A DNA stretch of 53,742 nt from Seminavis robusta (Eukaryota; Bacillariophyta; Bacillariophyceae; Naviculales; Naviculaceae). The notes under the pieces are model-generated. The model did not search any database. It saw only the letters and a program-made list of their open reading frames with translations, and had not been told where the DNA came from. Shown piece after piece: positions 9,624 through 19,068 of this stretch; the first letter of the stretch is position 1, and each line of letters opens with the position of its first letter. The DNA is taken from assembly GCA_903772945.1 (NCBI GenBank), contig CAICTM010000667.1, forward strand, positions 1 through 53,742, given 5' to 3'. Position numbers and translations under genes: made by a program.

Positions 9624-11525
9624 CTACACCAAGGCACCCCCATTTACCGTGAGCAGCTTGATCCAAGCCTTTCGTTTTTGACTGGCTTCCCATTCGTCTC
9701 GACTGACACTCCACTGTGTATACGGCTTTTCTCGAATCCAATCTCTGGCTCCCAACCATGCCCCATCCACAGGATGTTCCGACAGCGTCACCTTCATTTC
9801 CAATTCATTGGGAATGAGTGTGCGCAACTCTTGTTCCAGCCGTGGCTGTAAATTGGGCAATTGCGAGAGTCCTCCCGTAATGTGAATGGACCGGTACAGT
9901 GCCGGCTGCAAAAACGACGGACACGCCTTGATGCTTTGCAGAATCAAATGAGGCAGCCCTGCCAGTTCCACGGGCAAATTGGCATCCGAGGGACGAAACA
10001 AGACTTCTGGGACGGTGAATCGTTCCACCGATACCGAGAGCACTTGCTGTTCGGCTTCGAGTTCTCGTCGTCTCCGTTCTTCTTCTTGCTGTTGACGCAA
10101 CAATCGTTGTCGCAAGAGCTGTTTATTGTCGTCTTCATCCTCTTCTTCCTCCTCGTCATCATCATCGTCGTCCTCTTGGTCCCGTTTCCTCTTGCCACGA
10201 CGTTTCTTGCGGCTCTTTTTCTTCTTTTTCGTCTTTTTGGACGTTTGGCGGTCCTTCTCGGCGTCCTCTCCATCTGGGCTGTTTTCGTCTTCGTCCATCT
10301 TTTTTACTTCGTCTTTTTGTGCATTGTCATCTTCTTGTGCTGGTTGGTCGTCATTGAAATCTTCATCATCATCCTCCGACTCGTCATCTGCTTCTTGCTG
10401 TTGTTGTTGAGCATTGTTTTCTTCTTGTTCCTTCTTCTTTCGTTTCTCTTCTTCTTGTTCCAATTGATACTTGGCAAAGTCCGTGAGTTCCACTTGTCCC
10501 CGAAAGGTGGTTTGATAATCGGGGAGTACAAAATTGCGATCAAACGACCGTCTCCCAGGGAGTGTGGATTGTGCTAGCTGTAGTTCTTTTTGAAAATCCA
10601 AGGAAATGTAGGCCAATTGTCGAACCACATCGCGCAGGATCCATTCTTGATCCATGAGATTGTATTGTCGATAACTGGCATAGTACTTCCAAATGTTGAC
10701 CAAATGACGTCCTCCCAGTGGCATGCGTCGAATGGCATTCTGTTGTGGCATGTTTTGAAATGTGGGAACGACATGCGTGGCACTCCATCCCACATCTACC
10801 AGACAGCCCGTTTGAAATTTGGCGTGGGGTTGTGTGGCACACATTTGAGAAGTGGCAAATCCGACATGCGAGACTCCAAAATCTTCCATCCAAACATGCA
10901 TAATTTGATCCAAGACTAGTCGAGGACAATGGGGTGGCACCAACAAGAGAACGGCCAATGACACGGCTGGAATTCGTTGTGTTGTTTGCTGCTGTTGTGA
11001 TTGTTGAGGTTGTTGTTTCCGCCGATGCGTGACTTTCCATCCAAACGCTTTGGATGCTTCACCATGATCCAAAAGAGGAGGTGGAATGACAACCCCCAGC
11101 AAATCCAACATGCGTTTCCATACTTGGACTTGATTGCCGAGATGTGTGACAATGCCTCGTTCGGTCGATCGGGTAATGGCGTACATTTGACTGGGATTTC
11201 GTTCTGCCGTTTCTTCCACTTGATCGCCTACCAGAATCGTCAATTGATGTTTCAATCGGGCCGTTACGTTGGGCAGGTACTGAGGAGTAGTAGCAGCATC
11301 AGCATTTGGAGTCATCCATCCGTACTTGAGTTTGTCACCGCCATTGTCCACAATCAACACGGCCGATGGGGCTGGAGTACTCGCGGTGGTTGTGGCACGA
11401 GAGGCAGCTTCTTTGGATTTCTTGCTAGTAGTACTACTCGTACGACGCTTCTTCTTGGGCTCCGTCTTTTTCGCAGGGGATGCCCGAGATCGACTGCTCC
11501 GACCTTTAGACTTGCTTTCGGGCAT
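9624..11525 (-). CDS. ARP6: actin-related protein 6 (SWR1/SRCAP chromatin-remodelling subunit)
   Basis: Single-exon 633-aa actin-fold protein. After a Lys/Ser/Arg-rich N-terminus (1-50, probably nuclear targeting) comes the actin phosphate-1 strand (VLIVDNGGDKLKYGW, about 58-72). The second phosphate loop follows (LVDVGWSATHVVP), with the ARP6-type GGRHLVNIWKYYASYRQYNLM block after it. The C-terminal half has FRPSD..., ITGGLSQLPN and the WLGARDW motif. ARP6 is a core subunit of the complex that deposits histone H2A.Z. An extra acidic/Lys-rich low-complexity block (about 355-490, coordinates about 10055-10475) interrupts the fold. The block explains the length against the usual 400-430 aa. Its upstream region has been split by a transposon inserted 77 bp before the start codon. 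Confidence 0.9.
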   Translation of the reverse strand: MPESKSKGRSSRSRASPAKKTEPKKKRRTSSTTSKKSKEAASRATTTASTPAPSAVLIVDNGGDKLKYGWMTPNADAATTPQYLPNVTARLKHQLTILVGDQVEETAERNPSQMYAITRSTERGIVTHLGNQVQVWKRMLDLLGVVIPPPLLDHGEASKAFGWKVTHRRKQQPQQSQQQQTTQRIPAVSLAVLLLVPPHCPRLVLDQIMHVWMEDFGVSHVGFATSQMCATQPHAKFQTGCLVDVGWSATHVVPTFQNMPQQNAIRRMPLGGRHLVNIWKYYASYRQYNLMDQEWILRDVVRQLAYISLDFQKELQLAQSTLPGRRSFDRNFVLPDYQTTFRGQVELTDFAKYQLEQEEEKRKKKEQEENNAQQQQQEADDESEDDDEDFNDDQPAQEDDNAQKDEVKKMDEDENSPDGEDAEKDRQTSKKTKKKKKSRKKRRGKRKRDQEDDDDDDEEEEEDEDDNKQLLRQRLLRQQQEEERRRRELEAEQQVLSVSVERFTVPEVLFRPSDANLPVELAGLPHLILQSIKACPSFLQPALYRSIHITGGLSQLPNLQPRLEQELRTLIPNELEMKVTLSEHPVDGAWLGARDWIREKPYTQWSVSRDEWEASQKRKAWIKLLTVNGGALV

Positions 11526-11602
11526 TGTCGTGTCAGTTTACTTGGATGGACCTCAATAAATCCAGCCAGTGAGTGGGAGACGCAACAATGGAGGGTTGGA
11601 TG
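11526..11602 (-). promoter_or_regulatory. remaining ARP6 upstream stretch next to transposon
   Basis: Only 77 bp separate the ARP6 start codon from the left end of the transposon. The last 8 bp (11595-11602) are the target-site duplication. The original upstream promoter continues at 16617, beyond the element. Confidence 0.6.
11595..11602. repeat. target-site duplication, left copy
   Basis: GTTGGATG directly abuts the left terminal inverted repeat and recurs exactly at 16617-16624, immediately after the right terminal repeat. Confidence 0.85.
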
Positions 11603-11621
11603 GGTCTTGGTGTGAGTTGGT
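11603..11621 (+). repeat. terminal inverted repeat, left
   Basis: GGTCTTGGTGTGAGTTGGT. Against the reverse complement of the right end the first 8 bases match exactly and later bases match in part (GG, then nGnGnG, then GGT). Confidence 0.75.
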
Positions 11622-11955
11622 CTCGGCCAAGAAGAAAAAAGAAGGGGGGGAGGAGGTTGGCGTCCAAATGTAAACCTAATACTCTCTTCTATCGCCATAT
11701 GATTCCACGTGTAATCTTCCCCACACCAACCTATAAATCCACCACCTTCTTTAGTGTCGTTTTCTTAGCTTAAAGTGTACTTTGAAAAGCAGAGCCTCCC
11801 AGTGCTTCGAAAATTCTTTATTTAAGCAATCGAAATTTCGATCATTCCATCGAAATTTGTATCCTCTAACCCTCAAGACGGAACGCACAACGATTCAAAC
11901 ATCCAATGCCATCGAAACTGAATAACAAAGAAAGAGGTGTCATTCCTTTTCCACC

Positions 11956-14900
11956 ATGGCCGCTCGCCGCAAACCAAAGCAAATATCAGAGCCTCAATGG
12001 AAGTTTGTTGTGAGAACAAGAGATGCAATCAACAATGATCCTAAAGGGTTCTTCCAACCTCCACGAGATTGGACTCGCGTGGTTCCAACAAAAGGAGGTC
12101 GATTCAACAGCCTCCTGTTAGACCAACGTGGAAAGAAGAGCACAGTGGAACAGTTCTATATCAAACCGCTGGCAGTTTGGGTACCACATATCCTTGTTCC
12201 CAATCATGTACCCTGTTGCCCCCATTGCAAGAAGCGGAATGCTGTCGATTTGCAGAAATGCCGTTGGTTGAATTGCCCCAAGGTCCTTTACGGCGTATCA
12301 AGAATCCGTTACTTGGACACAGTTCTCTATCTGTGCACCCGATGTGGAAGAAGGTTCGCTGGATACAACAAGGAATCCATGCAGCTGGATTCCTCCCTCT
12401 ACTATGGGTTCTTCACATTTTTCCTGGGACATGGTTTTGCTGTGGACGATGAACTCCACAGTCTCATCGTGGAAAGTTCCTACAAAGAATCTACTTCAAC
12501 AATTGCCAAGAAACTAGTCCGAATGGCGAACATTGCTTATTATGAGGATCATCAGCTCTATCTTACAGCCATTGGGTTGGACAAGATCCGTCCCAAGAAA
12601 AAGCAGAAGACAATTCCAGAGATGCTGCCTGCCGCCAACGCAAACACCACAGAGCACCAGAAATTGAAGAACAACCAGGTGAAGGCAATGGCGGCGGTAC
12701 GGTCAGCACAGGGAAGGTATGACTTAGCAAAATCCAAGGCTGCGGCTGACTGGACATTCAGATCAATGCTCCGTTCGAAAGATAATAGGAACAATTTTGG
12801 CAGCAGGAGTTTTTTGAAGGGACTTGGTGGTACTAAGCTCCGCAGGTTGTTGGATAATGGGATTGACACCTGTTTTGAGCTACTCGCAGCCAACCCAAAA
12901 GAGTACAAGAACATCAAACCCTTGAAAAGCTGGAAGAGAATTGTTGAGAACCACTACCAAAATCTGCGAGCTGTGCAAGAGGCCAAGAATGATGAAATCC
13001 AATCTTGCATCGCTCATTACAATGAAGCTGTGGACGCTCTTGTGAACTACGAACGGGAAAATGAATTGGAGGAGCAACCCGTGGAGCCTGCAGCTGGCCA
13101 GACAGAAGAGTCCGAATTGGTCCCCTTCTCATCTTTCGGAGACAAGACCGGATATAATGGCCGTGTCATCTCCAAGTATCGCATTGATGGTCTTGTGACA
13201 AGTGTGTTCCGGCACAGAAAAGCTTTTCAAGAGCAAAAGATGCGGGGATTGACAGCCAGCTTGTTGAAGATCGATTTTAACTACAAGCTCGCCCAGAAGA
13301 TAAGAGTGTGGACAAAACAGGGATGCAGTTTCCAGCCTTATCAATGCATTGTCACCATTCAGAATGAGGATGGGTTGACAGTCTTCTGGAAAGCCTTGAG
13401 AAGCTCTGAATCCTTCAGCGAAATCAAGTCTGACCTTATACTGTTGCGCGACCGACTCAATCGAAATGATCATGCGGCGGGAGGAAATCCTTTTGGGCCC
13501 ATGGCCAATGCAATCAAAGTCGTGTATGTTGACAACTGTTGCAATGTGAGGAACATTTTGAAGTCAGTCTTCCCCCAGGCACTTATCAAACTGGACCCCT
13601 TCCACTGGTTGAAGCGCTGGAATGATTTGTTGGTTGACTGCTCTTCGGTACAGGCAGGAATTTTTCGTGGGCTCATGTCTCGTGCCTTATTTGTTGTTAC
13701 ACCTGAGGAGTTCGACAGAGCGAAGGAGAAGCTTCAAGACAAGTTGAAGAGAGAGCCCACTGTTAAGGAAGTATTGAAGGAAGCCAATTCCATTATCCCA
13801 GATGCAACCACTCTTCGAAGCAACGTCGAAGCAGTCATCAACTACATCCAAACAAAGGACACTGAGACTTACAGGGTTTTGGCCACTCAAGCTCCTGCCG
13901 CCAACCAGCCAAGGCCAAAACTGTTTATGAAGCAATGGAAACTCACTGAGATTGTCCGTAAGCAGATGCATCATGTTGACACTGGCTGCCTGTCTGATCC
14001 ACCAAATAACTTGGTGGAGTTATTTCGCAGAAATCCATCTACAGGAGTGACTTATGTCGCACGGGGAACCAATACCAATGAGCGTGACAACTTGGATCTG
14101 GCTTTGTTGTTGTTAGCCACTCATATTGGTAAGACGCTGAATGATCCAGTGGGATATTACTCTTCAACTTTGCGCTTATGCCACTCACACTTGAAACATC
14201 GCGTTTTTCAACTGAAACCTTTCCAGGACTGCAAAGAGGAGAAAGAATTATGTGTTGCTTCTTTGAAGAGAGGAACGATAGAAAGTCAGTAATCCGGCAA
14301 GGTGCAACTGACTATAAGATTTTAAACACGGAGAAGTTGCTTCTATTGAATGCCTACGCTGAAAAGATTGGATTCGCTGTTGCGCCATATGATCTTGCAT
14401 CGCCGAAGACACCAGACAACGACATTTCAGAATTTATGGGATTCGCTTATCAAGCGATTCCTGATCCAGAGGTTGAAGAAGTGTCTAATCCTACGGACGG
14501 AGCTACTGAGGGCTACAACTCAGGTGACGATGGAGAAGAAGAAGCAGTCGCCAATGATGAAGAAGCCATACCGGAGTCCCAGCAAGAAATTGAGCGAGTT
14601 CTTGGAGAAGAGTTAGGAGACGACTTGGACATCGAGGTTTTTGGTACCGAGGCAGAGTATGAAGCAAGTCAAGAACAGAACCGGCGAGCCCAGCAAGAAA
14701 TCGCTGCTAGAAATGCCAATGAAGTTGCACGACAACAGGACAGAGCTAATCGGCATCTCATTGAACAGGAGCTGACTCGACTTCTACCAACAGGAAGTGG
14801 AAATGAATCAACATTGGAAGCCTTCCGGCGCCTCAGTAACAAGTGCGAGTGGATCCCTTTCAGGGCACCGGATAGTGCTACAGCAGCCAGTGATATTGAC

Positions 14901-15638
14901 AAAGCAGAAGCAGAACTATTCGATGATTGGGTGAGTCGCTACAATCGAACTGCACAATCAGGCCCAACCAGCTTCAAATCCTTCGAGTGAGACTGGAACG
15001 GAGAGGTTTCAAGGAGGTTCAAGTTGTGGAGTACTCAAGGAGATCATGCAGCGACAGCACAGCTTAGATACAAGAGTCGAGTTCTTCTTCAACAGCACTT
15101 TGACCGACTTCAACAACACAGGAGCCTGCAAGGTGTACTCCCTTCGGACGACAGGGATCGTGAGCAACTAGACCAGAGTCTGCGAGATAACCGGCTAGGG
15201 CTCCCAGCACCAAGAATACACAACACAAATCCAGCTCAACACAACAACACTGGGACCACTCCATTCGGTGATCCCACTATCCTGAATGCAGAGGTAACAG
15301 TTGGTGCTGTTGCTGCTGCTGTTGTTGAAAATCTAACCACCAATGCTGCATTTCAAGTTGCACTGACAATTCCTCCACCCACAGCTCCACCAAGACCAAC
15401 AAGAAGGCGCTTCAAGAGCAGGAAATATTGCAAGAGATGTGGTTTTCTGAAAAAGGATCATATTGTGGCTGTTGAAGGTGTGGCAGCAACATGTAAAAGG
15501 GACTATTGTGGCAGATGCAGACAGAGAGAGGAGTTTCATGTGAGCTGCCCTATGGGAGAGAAGTGTACTCATGCCATCCACAATGAGCAAGCGACTACTG
15601 TTGCTGACTGGTTTGACACTGTTTCCTGTAAGTTTTGA
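11956..15638 (+). CDS. DDE transposase with DUF6729-like zinc domain (spliced; one in-frame stop)
   Basis: Exon 1 is 11956-14128. A 98-bp intron (GTAAGA...CCAG, 14129-14226) is followed by exon 2 from 14227, with phase restored. Reading stops at TGA 14988-14990 (978 aa). The same frame then continues open to 15638 (about 215 more residues), so the ancestral protein was about 1190 aa. The N-terminal zinc-binding region has CCPHC...C...C near 93-110 and CTRCG near 133-137. The likely catalytic residues are Asp440 (KIDFNYK), Asp526 (VYVDN) and Glu709 in the RGTNTNERDN motif, with an LDPFHWLKRW helix at 546-555 between them. The region after the stop ends in a Cys/His cluster (CKRCG...DYCGRC...CPMG..CT..IH). 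This nuclear enzyme should cut and move the element. The stop may be a mutation (CGA to TGA is the simplest change). Near 15612 a GTAAGT donor starts another intron. Confidence 0.82.
14129..14226 (+). other. intron in transposase gene
   Basis: GTAAGACG at the 5' end, a pyrimidine-rich tract, then TTTCCAG. Removal joins frame 1 to the downstream frame as ..ATHIG/LQRGERIMCC.. without a stop. Its length matches other introns in the window. Confidence 0.75.
14988..14990 (+). other. in-frame TGA inside the transposase frame
   Basis: The frame is open on both sides (..FKSFE, stop, DWNGEVSRRF..) and the downstream part encodes the conserved Cys/His cluster that is also present in the second copy. 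Confidence 0.7.
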
Positions 15639-15725
15639 CTATTGTTACTGGTGACACTTATTGGATAACAAACAGCAACAATCTCACAGTTTGCTGCTTC
15701 CTTTTCTTTTCAGAACTGAGACATT

Positions 15726-16322
15726 TCAGGGCATTGAGTATGCATAGACTCCATTGTGGGCAGTGAGAGAAGCCCTGTGGATAATGTACTGCTGGCTACT
15801 GATCACCATCCCACTGAAGTTGTGTTTGTGCTTCCTCCAACACTCAGTGTAAAACCAATTACACCATTCTGTAAGTAAAAACTCTTTGGCTTCCCACTCC
15901 CACACACCAAACTGATTATAGAGAGCATCCCTCATAAGTGGTCTAACTATCATGCTGCACAACTCTTTCTTTGTCATAGGATCTCCTTCCTCCACTACCA
16001 AAGCAAGCAGAGCAAGGACATCACTGTACCACTCAGAGCTCTGCCTCACTCCCCATCCAGTCATGGTCTCCAGAATCCAAGTCATATCAGGTGTCATGGG
16101 CACAGCTTTTTCTTCCATTATGAGTTGCTCTATCATGACACTGGGAAGGTACTTTACCTTTAGAACAAAGTACTGACTGTACCTGTTTGCCCTGTCAGTT
16201 TCATCTACCAACAAAACATACTTGAGTTCATAGCTCTGCCTGGTCTTCCGAATTTCATTGAATGGGTAGCGACTGTTAACATCTAGCCACCTCTTAAAAG
16301 CAGCACTAGCAGTATGCAACAT
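15726..16322 (-). CDS. second transposon gene, conserved protein of unknown function (copy A)
   Basis: 198-aa open frame from ATG 16322, convergent to the transposase. I do not recognise its family. Visible blocks are WLDVNSRYPFNEIRKTRQSY, then YELKYVLLVDETDRANRYSQ and YFVLKVKYLPSV. A long alpha-helical, Trp-rich second half follows, with WILETMTGWG and a late Cys/His/Trp cluster. Copy B (49530-50126) encodes the same protein at identical length with about 27 substitutions and no indel, which argues for selection on the protein. The frame stays open upstream to 16451, but similarity to copy B supports the start at 16322. Another short conserved reading frame (CQLGSC..DLF.EV.RTS) lies further upstream (16494-16400) and could be a first exon. 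A role in transposition (partner, targeting or regulation) is only inferred from linkage. Confidence 0.72.
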   Translation of the reverse strand: MLHTASAAFKRWLDVNSRYPFNEIRKTRQSYELKYVLLVDETDRANRYSQYFVLKVKYLPSVMIEQLIMEEKAVPMTPDMTWILETMTGWGVRQSSEWYSDVLALLALVVEEGDPMTKKELCSMIVRPLMRDALYNQFGVWEWEAKEFLLTEWCNWFYTECWRKHKHNFSGMVISSQQYIIHRASLTAHNGVYAYSMP

Positions 16323-16597
16323 GATGATGTACCAGCTTTGCTGTAGTTGACTGTGTAGGAATCCAATCCAATGACTTGACCACTTTGCGCGAATTCGGTA
16401 CGGAGACCAAAAAGTGAGGTCGTTTGATGCCAGAGGTACGACGCACCTCACCGAATAAGTCTTCCAAGGTCTTACAAGATCCCAACTGACACACGGGAGT
16501 TAGGAGTCAAAATTTGAATTTGCTAAGTATCGCAAACTACAGTACAATCCGTGACAGTAATATTTTACTATATACGCTTGTGTACTACCTATCAATA

Positions 16598-16616
16598 ACC
16601 TCCACTCGCCAAGACC
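16598..16616 (-). repeat. terminal inverted repeat, right
   Basis: The element ends in ..CTCGCCAAGACC. The same terminal sequence in reverse (GGTCTTGGCGAG) ends the truncated copy at 49259. Confidence 0.8.
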
Positions 16617-16624
16617 GTTGGATG
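16617..16624. repeat. target-site duplication, right copy
   Basis: GTTGGATG, identical to 11595-11602. Confidence 0.85.
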
Positions 16625-17310
16625 TTGGGATGAAATCTTATGAAAGCAGCAGAGCTGTGAATCAAAATTTTCAAGTGGGATGATGGAGCTCAAAGACGGA
16701 GCCAAGGGGTTTTGAGAGTGGGGCAGGTTCATCATTGTACCACTTTTAGCATGGACTGCTCCTTCTCCGCCAGGGGGGTGGAGAATCCCCTGCAACCCAT
16801 ACCAACCAAGGTAAACCATGACCAAACAGTGGTGGACAGTGCCACTGTCAACCGCTGTCAAAAAAGACAGTGGTAAACAGTGCTAAAGACAGTGGTAAAG
16901 ACAGTGGTAACAGTTGCAATAAACGGGTGATCAGCAGTGGTGAAAGTGACCACCGTTTTACGAAACAGTGGTTGGCGGTGGCTCCATGAATGAAAGCAGG
17001 CTAGCTAGCCTAGCCAAAGTGTTCCAGTACCGATAGCCAGATCCACCAGTTAGCTATGCATAGCCACCGGTACATGAAATACCGTAAACAATTCGAAACC
17101 CATCCGCAGGCCTGCAGGTACAGAACCGCAGGGAAGTACCTGTACCTGGTACCAGTACCAGACGTGACACAGAGATTCTCATCACTCACCCCAACTTCAG
17201 GTGATGTTCCAAATGAGATCCATGGCAAGTCTCTCCGTCATGCACGGGCGATGGTGTCTTCTATCCATGGGCACTCCTCAAACGATCTGTACCGGTACAG
17301 CCGTACCACG
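16625..17310. other. intergenic region with displaced ARP6 upstream sequence
   Basis: This holds the sequence that lay upstream of ARP6 before the transposon inserted, plus the upstream region of the PDZ gene. A CAGTGGTAAA-type short repeat lies at about 16870-16915. The PDZ-gene frame is open back to 17056, but that extension has no domain and would bury the signal peptide. Confidence 0.45.
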
Positions 17311-19068
17311 ATGTGTCTACCAACAATGGCGATCTGGCTGCTGCTACTACTTTTGGTAGCTCCCAGCACAGTGCTAGGATACTGCCGAAGAGACAAATCT
17401 TGCAGTTCCTTTGACGTTTCCGAATGCAACGGTCAATACGGCTGCTGGGCGCAAATCACATCCTCCAATTGCCACACTACCTACCACAATACCGGTGGAT
17501 CTTACTACTCGTGCAGCAAATCGTGCGAAACCAAGTACAGCGAGGACTGTAGCATTTTATTCGCAGAGGAGAAATGTAAACGCAAGAACAATTGCGAATG
17601 GAAGGGGGGTGGAGTCGATGCGTCGGTCATTGGGCTCGCCATTTTGTTTCCAATTCTGGGCATCATCATCTTTGGTGGTTGCTTCTACTTGTGCTGGCAA
17701 AATGGAAATTGCTGTTGCAAAACGAAAAACCGGGGAGAGTGGAGCACTCCTGTCAAAGACGAGAACGAAGATGACGTCGTGGCCGACATGCCAGACGATC
17801 TGGAACGAGTAGTGGTGGAAGAGGCCGTACCCAATCACCCAAGCTGTGACCCAAACAGTTCTGCAATAATCTCGGAGGATGATATCATGGAGGAACCGGA
17901 AGATGCATATGCATTCCACGCTGGCTCAGGGCATTCCACAAACAATAGCATCGCGAATGACACAACTGCTATCATCAAAGAAGACTACAAGGATCCAGTG
18001 ACAGGCATGGTGACCATCACAGTCCATAAACCTACCAAAGACACAATGGTTGGTATTAGCTTTCAGCAGGAATGCGGGCCAGTCATATCAGGAATCAAGG
18101 AGTTTGGGTTGTTGCAGGGATCAAATCTAGAGGTGGGGATGAGAGTGATCAAAGTGAATGGGATGGATTGCTCCGAGTCAGCAGAGTATTGCACCATGCT
18201 CTTGATGTCCATTAAAGGAGACCTTTCAATTGTGGCCAAATGGGATCCCACGAGCAGCAGCCTGGCCAATGAGACATCAACAGCTTTGATTGTTGAAGAT
18301 TACAAGGACCCGAGAACAGGCATGGTAACCATTACAATGCACAAACCCACCAAGGATGCAATGGTTGGTATTAGCTTTCAGAGGGAACATGGACCCGTGA
18401 TTTCAGGCATCAATGAATTTGGGTTGTTACAGGGAACCAATCTAGAGGTTGGGATGCGAGTGGTCGCAGTGAATGGAATGGATTGCTCGGAATCAGCTGA
18501 ATACTGTAACATGCTCTTGAGGAACATTTCAGGAGACCTCACCATTGTTGCCAAATGGGATGACGAAGGGAGACTTGAAAAAGCAGGCTACCATGCGGCT
18601 AAAGGGACCAGGTCCACCACCAACATGGTTCACCCTGACGATGGTGCACAGGAACCGAAACTACCACAACCTGTCAAATCTGAGTACTTTGATACCAGGC
18701 TTGACGGCGAGAAAGATGCAGGGACGATTGTACTGAATTCCAAGGGCCTGGCGTACTACGGAGAGAAGAAAGTCAAAGTGGCGTGGTCGAACATTCAAAA
18801 GCATCTAGGCAATGCAGCTGGCAGACCCAAAGCCCTCCTGAAAATCACCCACCGAATAAGAAACAAGTCCTACCAGTTCCAAATGAAGGACAGAGAAGAT
18901 CTCGATAGGATCAGGAACGATATCAAAGAACATCTTCGTATCCACTCGAGCGAAAACTTGGGTCGTGATTCCTTCACCAGCCACACAGCGGATGCGAGCA
19001 CCACCAGCTTCCTTCATGATTCCACAGCAAGCTTCGCCGATGGTAACATGGTTGACCCACCAGTTTGA
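17311..19068 (+). CDS. type I membrane protein: Cys-rich ectodomain, TM, two PDZ-like, PH-like
   Basis: From ATG 17311 the protein is 585 aa; ATG 17326 is equally possible. The signal peptide has a strong Leu core (9-20) and ends near VLGYC. A Cys-rich outer domain (24-100, about 10 Cys) is followed by a TM helix (about 104-127) and a Cys-rich juxtamembrane stretch. Two near-identical PDZ-like domains follow (about 228-310 and 331-412), each with a GISF carboxylate-loop-like motif and an EVGMRV..VNG core. A PH/GRAM-like domain lies at about 469-546 (GTIVLNSKGLAYY...YQFQMKDREDLDRI). It would sit at the plasma membrane or an endomembrane, with an outer sensor and an inner scaffold that binds peptides and lipids. 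No enzyme domain is present. Domain names rest on motif reading. Confidence 0.78.
   Translation: MCLPTMAIWLLLLLLVAPSTVLGYCRRDKSCSSFDVSECNGQYGCWAQITSSNCHTTYHNTGGSYYSCSKSCETKYSEDCSILFAEEKCKRKNNCEWKGGGVDASVIGLAILFPILGIIIFGGCFYLCWQNGNCCCKTKNRGEWSTPVKDENEDDVVADMPDDLERVVVEEAVPNHPSCDPNSSAIISEDDIMEEPEDAYAFHAGSGHSTNNSIANDTTAIIKEDYKDPVTGMVTITVHKPTKDTMVGISFQQECGPVISGIKEFGLLQGSNLEVGMRVIKVNGMDCSESAEYCTMLLMSIKGDLSIVAKWDPTSSSLANETSTALIVEDYKDPRTGMVTITMHKPTKDAMVGISFQREHGPVISGINEFGLLQGTNLEVGMRVVAVNGMDCSESAEYCNMLLRNISGDLTIVAKWDDEGRLEKAGYHAAKGTRSTTNMVHPDDGAQEPKLPQPVKSEYFDTRLDGEKDAGTIVLNSKGLAYYGEKKVKVAWSNIQKHLGNAAGRPKALLKITHRIRNKSYQFQMKDREDLDRIRNDIKEHLRIHSSENLGRDSFTSHTADASTTSFLHDSTASFADGNMVDPPV

Larger units (their letters stand above)
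11603..16616 (+). mobile_element. complete two-gene DNA transposon, 5014 bp
   Basis: Terminal inverted repeats start GGTCTTGG at the left and end CCAAGACC at the right: 8 perfect bases, then imperfect similarity to about 19. An exact 8-bp duplication GTTGGATG flanks both. Inside are a spliced DDE transposase on the plus strand (11956-15638) and a convergent second gene (15726-16322, minus). A truncated relative lies at 49259-50498 and ends in the same GGTCTTGG, which independently confirms this terminus. Eight-bp duplications are known for hAT and Kyakuja-Dileera-Zisupton elements. The transposase carries a DUF6729-like zinc-binding N-terminus, so I do not assign a named superfamily. Confidence 0.88.

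Noticed and set aside
9861-10577. 238-codon plus-strand frame opposite ARP6
   Set aside because: Hydrophobic low-complexity mirror of the Lys/Asp/Glu insert of ARP6.
14129-14292. transposase frameshift reading of 14129-14292
   Set aside because: A 98-bp GT-AG intron explains the frame change exactly, so no mutation needs to be assumed.
17056-17310. 85-residue upstream extension of the PDZ protein
   Set aside because: It would place the signal peptide internally and encodes no domain.
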